DNA of 25,366 nt, taken from SIG350 sp964520895 (GTDB taxonomy: Bacteria > Bacillota > Clostridia > TANB77 > SIG350). Position numbers and translations under genes: made by a program. The DNA lies in contig CAZFOR010000011.1 in the NCBI GenBank assembly GCA_964520895.1, forward strand, positions 1 to 25,366, given 5' to 3'. Under the pieces are notes generated by a model that saw only the letters and a program-made list of their open reading frames with translations, had not been told where the DNA came from and made no database searches. Of the stretch, positions 1-6,083 are shown one piece after another. Position 1 is the stretch's first letter. The number at the start of each line of letters is the position of its first letter.

Positions 1-2
1 GA

Positions 3-381
3 AGTAGTAGTGAAGGAGGATATGGGTATAAATATACACATAATGGAATAGAATATACACAAGATTATTATGAATACACAGGAACAAGTAAAATAGCAAA
101 TACAACAGAAGGATATAAGATGTTATTTAGAAATAAAGCAAATAGTAGTAATATAAGTTACTGGGTTGCGTCTCGCTGCGTCTATGTCTATTCTTACATC
201 ACCTTCCAAGTGCGAGGGTGTAGTCGGTGGCAGCGTGTACGCTTACAATTTATACAGCTCCGGTGGCAGCAAGAGTGGCCCCGCTTTGGATGTGCGTCCT
301 GTAGTAGTTCTAAAATCTAATGTCCAATTGAATACAGAAGGACTAGATGGAACATCAGCAAAACCATGGACTTTGAAATAG
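3..381 (+). pseudogene. 3' end of a surface protein with a DGR-like variable C-terminus, frameshifted
   Basis: The gene enters from outside the window. It reads openly from position 3 through a Tyr/Thr/Asn-rich stretch to the motif ISYWVASRC (residues encoded at 153-179). The homologous reading then continues in the next frame, from about 220 (VVGGSVYAYNLYSS) through DVRPVVVLKSNVQL to the stop at 379-381. One extra base at 216-219 separates the two frames. From memory, clostridial surface proteins end in a lectin-like module of the form YWLASR...VRPVVSLKSN...PW, and this matches it. The segment 161-300 is about 55% GC by hand count, far above its surroundings. Many of its codons end in C or T with variable first and second bases, as expected after adenine mutagenesis of AAY template codons. 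I infer a DGR target. The N-terminus is missing, so secretion signals cannot be judged. Confidence 0.6.
161..310 (+). other. Candidate DGR variable region
   Basis: This GC-rich block spans the tryptophan of YWVASR to the start of the conserved VRPVVVLKS tail. Between 180 and 290 most codons are of the type NNC or NNT (for example gtc, tat, tct, tac, atc, acc, ggc, agc, gct, ccc), while flanking framework codons look fixed. That pattern is the product expected when AAC/AAT codons of a template repeat are copied by an adenine-mutating reverse transcriptase. No matching template repeat or reverse transcriptase lies in this window, so the assignment rests on composition and codon pattern only. 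Confidence 0.5.
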
Positions 382-397
382 GATAGAATAGCAAAAT

Positions 398-428
398 GCT
401 GCGAGAAGGCTTTTGGTCTTCTTGCAGC
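398..428 (+). other. Hairpin or cruciform just downstream of the variable region
   Basis: The arms GCTGCGAGAAG (398-408) and CTTCTTGCAGC (418-428) pair over 11 bp with one G-T wobble around a 9-base loop. It begins 17 bases after the stop codon. No T-run follows, so it is not a standard terminator. The wobble is a pair only in + strand RNA. DGR targets are known to carry a hairpin or cruciform downstream of the variable repeat that aids retrohoming; this one lies in the right place, although its loop is larger than the short loops described for phage BPP-1. Confidence 0.5.
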
Positions 429-627
429 CAACAAGGTAATTAAAACATAGTATGAGTGATACAGATAGTCAAGAAACATGAAAGAAGTTATAAATAATGA
501 ATTAAAAACAATATATGTTCAAAAACAGAGTAAGACTTTATTTTAAACGGTTTTTACCATGTTTATGAGCTGATGTTTTGAGAAGGTAAAAATTAAAAAA
601 TACTGTAATCATTAATTAAATAGTTTA

Positions 628-664
628 AGCACAGACTTTGATATTTCAAGGTCTGTGCTTTTTG
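628..664 (+). terminator. Rho-independent terminator
   Basis: AGCACAGAC (628-636) pairs perfectly with GTCTGTGCT (651-659), followed by a five-T run at 659-663. It probably ends the transcript of the upstream surface-protein gene about 250 bases after its stop, leaving a long 3' untranslated region. Confidence 0.85.
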
Positions 665-718
665 TCTAAATAATCGTTAAAAATTAATTGACTTAAATAC
701 CTTATTTTTAATTTAAGA

Positions 719-746
719 TTGAATATAAATATTTATATAATATACT
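719..746 (+). promoter_or_regulatory. Possible promoter of the D,D-carboxypeptidase gene
   Basis: TTGAAT (719-724) and TATACT (741-746) are separated by 16 bases, about 60 bases before the start codon. TATAAT at 736-741 is an alternative -10 with TTAAGA (714-719) as its -35. The region is so AT-rich that neither choice is secure. Confidence 0.35.
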
Positions 747-815
747 AATTCATAAACATTAAAAAACAGAATATATATTAATTAATACTGAATACTTAAA
801 GTTATGGAGGATAAA

Positions 816-1970
816 GTGAAAAATAGATTATTAATAAAAATGGTTATATTAATTATTATATTTATTTTTATTCAGTCAGTTTGTATTGCAGGAAATGCAA
901 TTAATCTAAATTTGTATACTAAATCATATATAGCATATGAAAGAAATACTAAACAAGTATTATTTGGAAAAAACACAGATGTTAAAGTACCAATGGCCAG
1001 TACTACTAAAATAATGACTGCAATACTTACATTAGAATATGGAAAATTAAATGAAACGGTTACAATAACTAAAAATGCACAAAATACATCAGGATGGCAA
1101 CTTAATTTAAAAGAAGGTGACAAAATAAAATTAAAAGATTTATTATATGCAATAATGCTTTATTCAGCAAATGATGGTGCTATTGCAATAGCAGAACATA
1201 TAGGTGGGAGTGTAGAAAATTTTTGTGAAATGATGAATAATAAAGCAAAAGAAATAGGTGCATTAAATACTAATTTTACATCACCACATGGATTAGATAA
1301 TGATAATCATTATTCAACACCATATGATTTGGCTTTAATTACAGATTATGCAATGAATAATGAAAATTTTTGCAAAATAGTTACAACACCTTCATATTCA
1401 ATTATGATAAATGAAAATATTAAAAATGTAAATAATACTAATAAGTTAATAAATAGTGTTTCGGGAATTACTGGTGTAAAAACAGGATATACTGGAAAAG
1501 CAGGATATTGTTTAGTTTCTGGAATTAAAACAACAAATTTAGATGTTATATGTGTTACATTAGGTTCAGGAACATCTAAAAATAGATTTGATGAAAGTAA
1601 AAAGATATTAGAGCATTGTAAGGATAATTATATATTAGTAGATTTAAAAGATTATATTAAGGAGAGTATTAAAATTGATATAAATAAAAGTAATAAAGAT
1701 AATGTAAATATATATCCACAAAATATTAATAAAATTCCTATATTAAAACAGAATATAAATAAAATAAATGTTAAATATGAAATATTAAATAATCAAATTG
1801 CACCAATAAATAAAGATAAAGTATTAGGGGTTGCTAAAGTTTATATTGATAATGAAATGTATACAATAATTAATTATACTACTAATGAAAATATTCAAAG
1901 AAATAATTATATAGATTATTTTAGATATATTGTATTTAGTTTTAGAGATTTTATGTTGTTGTATATATAA
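816..1970 (+). CDS. D-alanyl-D-alanine carboxypeptidase (peptidase S11, DacA/DacF type)
   Basis: A penicillin-binding-protein-type enzyme that removes the terminal D-Ala from peptidoglycan stem peptides outside the membrane. All three active-site motifs of the S11 family are present (numbering from the GTG at 816): SxxK as STTK with Ser62 and Lys65, SxN as SAN at 117-119, and KTG at 222-224. An N-terminal hydrophobic segment (about residues 5-26) acts as signal peptide or anchor. The start is chosen at GTG 816, because TGGAGG (805-810) is an ideal ribosome binding site five bases upstream; it overlaps the in-frame ATG at 804, which has no binding site of its own. The product is 384 residues, normal for the family. 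The C-terminal region after about residue 270 is Asn/Lys/Ile-rich and ends in a short hydrophobic stretch. The gene appears monocistronic. Confidence 0.93.
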   Translation: MKNRLLIKMVILIIIFIFIQSVCIAGNAINLNLYTKSYIAYERNTKQVLFGKNTDVKVPMASTTKIMTAILTLEYGKLNETVTITKNAQNTSGWQLNLKEGDKIKLKDLLYAIMLYSANDGAIAIAEHIGGSVENFCEMMNNKAKEIGALNTNFTSPHGLDNDNHYSTPYDLALITDYAMNNENFCKIVTTPSYSIMINENIKNVNNTNKLINSVSGITGVKTGYTGKAGYCLVSGIKTTNLDVICVTLGSGTSKNRFDESKKILEHCKDNYILVDLKDYIKESIKIDINKSNKDNVNIYPQNINKIPILKQNINKINVKYEILNNQIAPINKDKVLGVAKVYIDNEMYTIINYTTNENIQRNNYIDYFRYIVFSFRDFMLLYI

Positions 1971-2086
1971 ACATACTGTTTTATACTATTTGAGACATTA
2001 TGAAAGTAGGTAAAATTATAAATTTGATTTAATAATTAATTAAGTGTAAAAAATATGCAAAATATTTTTAAAATTAAATTTTTATG

Positions 2087-2115
2087 TTGCTATTTTAATA
2101 TATATATAGTATTAT
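2087..2115 (+). promoter_or_regulatory. Probable promoter of the three-gene TadZ-like cassette
   Basis: TTGCTA (2087-2092) and TATTAT (2110-2115) with a 17-base spacer, 31 bases before the start codon at 2146. The intervening sequence is alternating TA, so other -10 choices exist. Confidence 0.45.
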
Positions 2116-2145
2116 ATATATGTAATTTAGTACATGGAGGTATTT

Positions 2146-2589
2146 ATGGAAACATTAAAAGAGATAATATTAATAACAGTATTTGTAGTTATATTGGTTG
2201 CAGCAATATTTTTTGGTAGTAGATATTTATTAGATACAAATATTACTCAAACAGGAGAAAATACTTTAGAATCAATTAATAATGGTGAAACAATAGTTAC
2301 AGAACTGGATAATAAAAACAATAAGAATCTAAATAAATATATTGAAAAATATGACGATAAAACAAAGGGATATGTTGCATATATATTAAGTAGAATACAA
2401 ATATATAGTATACCAATATGCACATTATTGTTTGTTTTAGGAGCATTTTTATATTATGTTATTAGTATAAAAAAATTCACAGAAGGTGAAAGGGGTTATG
2501 GAATGATTGTATCATCAATAATCTTTTTAGCTATAGCTCAAATTGCTCCATTGATTTTTGCATTAGTAGTAACTGTTGGAAGGAGTTAA
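2146..2589 (+). CDS. Three-helix membrane protein, VirB2/TrbC-like topology, function unknown
   Basis: A 147-residue protein with one N-terminal hydrophobic helix (residues about 6-24), a polar Asn/Lys/Glu-rich loop (about 30-80), then two more helices (about 84-107 and 117-143) joined by a charged turn (KKFTEGERGYG). The signal-like helix followed by a hairpin of two helices resembles VirB2/TrbC pilin precursors of type IV secretion, but I see no diagnostic motif and cannot assign the family. The start at ATG 2146 is preferred over the in-frame ATG at 2134 because TGGAGG (2135-2140) sits five bases before 2146 and overlaps the earlier ATG. Its stop overlaps or touches the ribosome binding site of the next gene (GGAAGGAG), so the two are translationally coupled. 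I infer a shared function with the ATPase downstream. Confidence 0.8.
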   Translation: METLKEIILITVFVVILVAAIFFGSRYLLDTNITQTGENTLESINNGETIVTELDNKNNKNLNKYIEKYDDKTKGYVAYILSRIQIYSIPICTLLFVLGAFLYYVISIKKFTEGERGYGMIVSSIIFLAIAQIAPLIFALVVTVGRS

Positions 2590-2593
2590 ATAA

Positions 2594-4447
2594 ATGAAAG
2601 TATTATTTGCTATAAATAATGAAAGAATTTCGAATGCAATAATTGAAAAATACAAGCAACTTTATAATGAGGAATTAGAATATAAAGATGTTTATTATTA
2701 TAAAGCTTTATTATCAGAGGTAAAAAAAGATAAATCATATGATAGAATTCTAATATTTGAGGATTTTGAAGAATATGTAAATGATAATCAAGAAGCATTT
2801 GACCAGTATCTATTTGATAAGATAGATACTCTTTCTGATGAAGTAAGTAGTAATACTATTATATTTGTTTGTCAAGAAAGAAGAGGAGAAAGGGATAAGC
2901 TTCTTAAAAGATTTGTTAGTTTAGGAATATACAGTATGTTGATAGGATCTGATAGAACTATTTCAGAAATATGTAAATTAATTAAGAAACCAAGAAATAA
3001 AAAAGATGTTAAATCATATTTGAATTATGGAGTAGAGGAACTATATTCTAGAGATAATACAGTTGATGAAGTTGAACAGCAAAGAATAATACTATATTTT
3101 AAAAAACTAGGTGATAATACAGACAAATATATAGATTCATTTGAAAGACTTAGTCAGCAGTATAACAATATGCAAATGAGAATAATATGTAACTTCTTAC
3201 CTGCAAATGTAAAAAAATATTTAAATAAAAATTCAGCGAAATATAGAAGTTATATTAATACTAAATCTGATTTGAAAATAGAAATAATTAAAGATGAAGA
3301 AGAAAAAGGAACTGATGAAATAGTAGTTGAAAAACCAACTGGTAAAAAGGTATTAGTTACTGGTAAAATTGATAATAAAAGTAAACAAACTAATGGAAAT
3401 AAGACGGAGATTACGAAAGAAATTAATAAAGAAGTAACTAAAGAAATAATTAAAGAAGTTCCTGTTGATAGAGAAATAATTAAGGAAGTAATTAAAGAGG
3501 TTCCTGTTGAAAAGGAAGTAATTAAAGAAGTAATCAAAGAGGTTCCTGTTGATAGAGAAGTAATTAAAGAAATAATTAAAGAAGTTCCTGTTATACAAGA
3601 AAAAGAAATAGAGACAATAAGACAAGTATTTGAAGTACCAAAAGATTATTGCAAAACAGCAACATTTATTGGTGGTTCAAAAGTTGGTACAAGCTTTTTG
3701 ATAAATGCAATTGCATATGTATTATCAAAAAAAGGAATTAAAGTTGCAATATTAGATATGACAAGAGAAAGAAATATGTTTTATATTTATACACAAAACA
3801 ATGATAGATTAAGAAGAAAAGCAGAGAATTCTATTTCTAATGTTATATTAAATAATGATACATCAGAGGGAATTAGTATAAATAAAAATTTGACATTATT
3901 TACATCAACACCAGGAACTGATAGAAAATCATATAATCATATGAAATTATTAGAAAGATTAAAACTTGAGTATAAAGTTATATTAGTTGATGCAGATTTT
4001 ACAACACCAATAGATTACTTTAGATTAACAAATGATATATATGTTGTGCAAGATATGGATATATTAACAGTACAACAAATAACTACTTTTTTAAGAGAGT
4101 TAAAGTCAAAAGAAATTAGTTTAGCAAAAGTACAAGTTATAATAAATAAATTTGTAAAAACATCTGTTACTTGTAAAAAACTTATGGAAGGCTTAGCATA
4201 TTATTATGATCCACAAATGACATTTGTTGATGAATTATTAGATCCAAGAATGAGCTATTTTACAGTACCGTTTAATCAAGATAATTATGGTAAATATATT
4301 AATAATTTGTATTTTTGTGATATGGATTTTTCAAACTTTTCAAAAGATTTCTTGGATATGATAGATATAATTTGTAATGTTATATATCCATTAAATAGTA
4401 GTAAAGGAAAAATGAAACCATTTAAAAAAGGATTATTTAGAAGATAA
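2594..4447 (+). CDS. TadZ/CpaE-like ParA-family ATPase with repeat linker
   Basis: A 617-residue, three-part protein. Residues 1-130 resemble the atypical receiver-like domain found at the N-terminus of TadZ/CpaE proteins. Residues about 277-335 are a charged linker built of 14-residue repeats (EVPVDREIIKEVIK type). The rest is a ParA/MinD-fold domain starting near 353. The P-loop reads GGSKVGTS at 360-367: a lysine lies inside it, but the usual Lys of GK[ST] is Thr, as in degenerate TadZ-type ATPases. A Walker-B-like strand (VILVDADF) follows. TadZ proteins place pilus or secretion machinery in the cell, so this one is probably a polar or membrane-recruited organiser. Its start lies four bases after the preceding stop, and the next gene follows after 12 bases, so the three form an operon. 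No TadA/CpaF motor is in the window. Family assignment is by motif memory only. Confidence 0.72.
   Translation: MKVLFAINNERISNAIIEKYKQLYNEELEYKDVYYYKALLSEVKKDKSYDRILIFEDFEEYVNDNQEAFDQYLFDKIDTLSDEVSSNTIIFVCQERRGERDKLLKRFVSLGIYSMLIGSDRTISEICKLIKKPRNKKDVKSYLNYGVEELYSRDNTVDEVEQQRIILYFKKLGDNTDKYIDSFERLSQQYNNMQMRIICNFLPANVKKYLNKNSAKYRSYINTKSDLKIEIIKDEEEKGTDEIVVEKPTGKKVLVTGKIDNKSKQTNGNKTEITKEINKEVTKEIIKEVPVDREIIKEVIKEVPVEKEVIKEVIKEVPVDREVIKEIIKEVPVIQEKEIETIRQVFEVPKDYCKTATFIGGSKVGTSFLINAIAYVLSKKGIKVAILDMTRERNMFYIYTQNNDRLRRKAENSISNVILNNDTSEGISINKNLTLFTSTPGTDRKSYNHMKLLERLKLEYKVILVDADFTTPIDYFRLTNDIYVVQDMDILTVQQITTFLRELKSKEISLAKVQVIINKFVKTSVTCKKLMEGLAYYYDPQMTFVDELLDPRMSYFTVPFNQDNYGKYINNLYFCDMDFSNFSKDFLDMIDIICNVIYPLNSSKGKMKPFKKGLFRR
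3434..3607 (+). repeat. 42-bp in-frame tandem repeat (about four units)
   Basis: GTTCCTGTT recurs at 3458, 3500, 3542 and 3584, an exact 42-base period. Each unit encodes 14 residues of the type EVPVDREIIKEVIK, that is two heptads, forming the linker between the N-terminal domain and the ATPase domain of the TadZ-like protein. Units differ by a few synonymous and Ile/Val, Asp/Glu changes, so the array is not freshly amplified. Confidence 0.9.
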
Positions 4448-4459
4448 AGGAGATAAAAA

Positions 4460-4798
4460 ATGGAAAATGCAAGTAAAGCACTTTTAATAGCAGGTGCAGT
4501 ATTATTGGTAATAGCATTAATTGCAGTAGGAATGGGGATATTTGGAACAGCAAGAGGCGTTGTAGGACAAGCAGAAGGACAGATAGATAACATGTCAATT
4601 CAAATGCATAATAAACAATTTGAAAAATATGACAAAAAAAGTCTATCAGGAGAAGAAGCTAAGGAATTAGTATCATTAGTAATGTCTAATAATGCAAAGG
4701 CAACTACTAAAGATTACAGACTTGAGTTTGAGGTTGATAATATAGATGGTATGAGTTATTTTTATATTGACAAAGATAATTATATAGAAAGCCAATAA
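4460..4798 (+). CDS. Small one-helix, pilin-like membrane protein
   Basis: A 112-residue protein that opens with MENASKALLIAGAVLL, a single hydrophobic helix (about residues 6-27) rich in Ala/Val/Gly. A short polar region with QFEKYD follows, then SGEEAKELVSLVMSNN and a small soluble tail. From memory, a family with this ENASKALLIAG opening and a conserved central KFExY region is common in clostridia and uncharacterised; the small size and N-terminal helix suggest a pilin-like or secreted structural subunit. A good ribosome binding site (AAAGGAGA, 4446-4453) lies before ATG 4460, 12 bases after the ATPase gene, making it the third gene of the cassette. No prepilin peptidase motif (G followed by F-T-L-I-E) is visible, so it would have to be processed differently or remain membrane bound. 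Confidence 0.75.
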   Translation: MENASKALLIAGAVLLVIALIAVGMGIFGTARGVVGQAEGQIDNMSIQMHNKQFEKYDKKSLSGEEAKELVSLVMSNNAKATTKDYRLEFEVDNIDGMSYFYIDKDNYIESQ

Positions 4799-4968
4799 TA
4801 TATAAATAGAGTACTTGACAGAAGTTCAAATACAGAATGTGTTTTGAATTTTGAAAAAATATATAATAATGTTGAAATTGCATATAGTCGAAAAGGAATA
4901 ATTGATTATATATATATACACTAAATTTATATTATAAAACAGCAAATACTAAAAAGGGGGAAAATAAA

Positions 4969-5217
4969 ATGACAGAAAATACAATTAATTTTAAAGTGGA
5001 AAAAGAACATAATGACAGAGTAAATAGTGTAATGAAAGAAGTATATAATGCACTAGTAGAAAAAGGATATAACCCAATAAATCAAATTGTAGGATATATC
5101 TTATCTGGTGATCCAACATATATAACAAGTTATAATGATGCAAGAAGTAAAATAAGAGAATTTGATAGAGATGATTTACTAGAGGAATTAGTTAAATCAT
5201 ATTTAGGTGTAAAATAA
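4969..5217 (+). CDS. ireB: IreB family regulatory phosphoprotein (UPF0297)
   Basis: An 82-residue protein matching the UPF0297/YrzL family along its whole length, including the central EKGYNPINQIVGYILSGDP and ITSYNDAR segments. In Enterococcus, IreB is phosphorylated on N-terminal threonines by the kinase IreK and modulates envelope stress and cephalosporin resistance. Here Thr2 and Thr5 are the candidate sites. The start has a strong ribosome binding site (AAGGGGGAA just before 4969). The stop codon abuts the ATG of ruvX, the order known from many Firmicutes (ireB, ruvX, DUF1292). The 170 bases upstream contain no clear gene; a promoter is likely there but I cannot fix it. Confidence 0.95.
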   Translation: MTENTINFKVEKEHNDRVNSVMKEVYNALVEKGYNPINQIVGYILSGDPTYITSYNDARSKIREFDRDDLLEELVKSYLGVK

Positions 5218-5640
5218 ATGATTAGAGTATTAGGTATTGATTATGGTGATAGTAAAGTTGGAATATCTGTTAATGATGAATTAAATATAACTGCAATTCC
5301 TATTACTACAATTATGTATAAAGGTGATAATGAAATATTATTTAAAGAGTTAGAAAAATATATTAAACAGTATAATATACAAAAAATAATAGTAGGTATG
5401 CCAATAAATATGAATGGAACAAAAGGACCTAGAGTAGAAAGAACTAATGAGTTTATTGAAAAACTAACACATAATTTTAAAATAGAAGTAGATACTATAG
5501 ATGAGAGACTAACTACTAGCTATTCAAATAGAATATTATTTGAGTTAGGTGCAAACAAAAAGAAGAAAAAGAAAGTTGAAGATACAATGTCAGCTGTATA
5601 TATTTTACAAAACTATATTGACAAACAAAAGAAAACATGA
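5218..5640 (+). CDS. ruvX: Holliday junction resolvase-like protein RuvX/YqgF
   Basis: A 140-residue RNase H-fold protein of the RuvX/YqgF (YrrK) family, proposed to act in Holliday junction resolution and 16S rRNA 5'-end maturation. Typical signatures are present: LGIDYGDSKVG with Asp8, VGMPINMNGTKGPR with Glu74 close by, DERLTT at 95-100, and EDTMSAVYILQ with Asp122. Together these supply the expected acidic catalytic residues. It begins directly after the ireB stop (taa-atg), so it relies on coupling plus the upstream AGGTG. The run of six lysines at 114-119 before the final motif is strongly basic and may contact nucleic acid. Length is normal for the family. Confidence 0.95.
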   Translation: MIRVLGIDYGDSKVGISVNDELNITAIPITTIMYKGDNEILFKELEKYIKQYNIQKIIVGMPINMNGTKGPRVERTNEFIEKLTHNFKIEVDTIDERLTTSYSNRILFELGANKKKKKKVEDTMSAVYILQNYIDKQKKT

Positions 5641-5694
5641 GATAATTAACAAGCAAATCGTATGATTTAATTAAATATTGAAAGGAGACAAACA

Positions 5695-5997
5695 ATGGAT
5701 AACGAAAAAGAATTAGAAGAGTTGGAACTAGAAGAAAATGTAATAGTTCTAACAGATGATGAAGGAAATGAAACAGAATTTGAGTTTATTGACTTGATAG
5801 AATTAGATGGAAAAGAATATGTAGTGTTACTACCAACAGAGGAAGAAGAAAACGAAGAAGGAGAAGTAGTAATATTAAAAGTCGAAGCACAAGGTGAAGA
5901 AGAAAGTTACGTAAGTGTAGATGATGAAGAAGAAGCAAATAAAGTATTTGAAATGTTCAAAGAAAAATTTAAAGATGAATTCGAATTTGAAGACTAA
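5695..5997 (+). CDS. DUF1292 family protein (YrzB-like)
   Basis: A 100-residue, very acidic protein with the DUF1292 core: VLTDDEGNETEFEFIDLIELDGKEYVVLLP, here around residues 18-47, followed by a Glu-rich loop and EEANKVFEMFKEKF near the C-terminus. The biochemical function of the family is unknown. It follows ruvX after 54 bases with its own good ribosome binding site (AAAGGAGA, 5681-5688). The ireB-ruvX-DUF1292 order is conserved in Firmicutes. A terminator immediately downstream closes the operon. Confidence 0.93.
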   Translation: MDNEKELEELELEENVIVLTDDEGNETEFEFIDLIELDGKEYVVLLPTEEEENEEGEVVILKVEAQGEEESYVSVDDEEEANKVFEMFKEKFKDEFEFED

Positions 5998-6005
5998 GAC
6001 ATATT

Positions 6006-6037
6006 AAGAAACTTAAAATAAAATTTAAGTTTCTTTT
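6006..6037 (+). terminator. Rho-independent terminator of the ireB-ruvX-DUF1292 operon
   Basis: AAGAAACTTAAA (6006-6017) pairs perfectly with TTTAAGTTTCTT (6024-6035) around a six-base loop, ending in a short T-run. Confidence 0.8.
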
Positions 6038-6062
6038 CATTTGCTTAAAAAATATGTATAAT
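6034..6062 (+). promoter_or_regulatory. Possible promoter of the HelD-like gene
   Basis: A good -10, TATAAT (6057-6062), lies 17 bases after a weak -35, TTTTCA (6034-6039), which overlaps the preceding terminator T-run. The start codon is about 20 bases downstream. Confidence 0.35.
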
Positions 6063-6083
6063 TTTATTTAAGGAGTGATGAGT

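Larger units (their letters stand above)
382..815. other. Intergenic region between surface gene and carboxypeptidase gene
   Basis: About 430 bases without a convincing gene. It holds the 398-428 hairpin, a weak stem (TTTTTACC at 551-558 with GGTAAAAA at 585-592, 26-base loop), a clear terminator at 628-664 and the presumed promoter and ribosome binding site of the carboxypeptidase gene. I looked for an adenine-rich template repeat resembling 161-310 and found none. Confidence 0.6.

Noticed and set aside
382..803. A DGR template repeat next to the variable region
   Set aside because: No stretch here resembles 161-310 with adenines in place of the variable bases; the region is AT-rich and unrelated.
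3434..3607. CRISPR-like array
   Set aside because: The 42-base period has no unique spacers and encodes a continuous in-frame protein linker.
3250..3625. Open reading frames on the - strand opposite the repeat region
   Set aside because: They are the complement of the Lys/Glu/Ile/Val repeat coding sequence and have no translation signals or recognisable family.
4815..4848. Promoter (TTGACA at 4815) and weak hairpin between the pilin-like gene and ireB
   Set aside because: No acceptable -10 lies at 16-19 bases from the TTGACA, and the hairpin TTCAAA/TTTGAA is too short and AT-rich to call a terminator.
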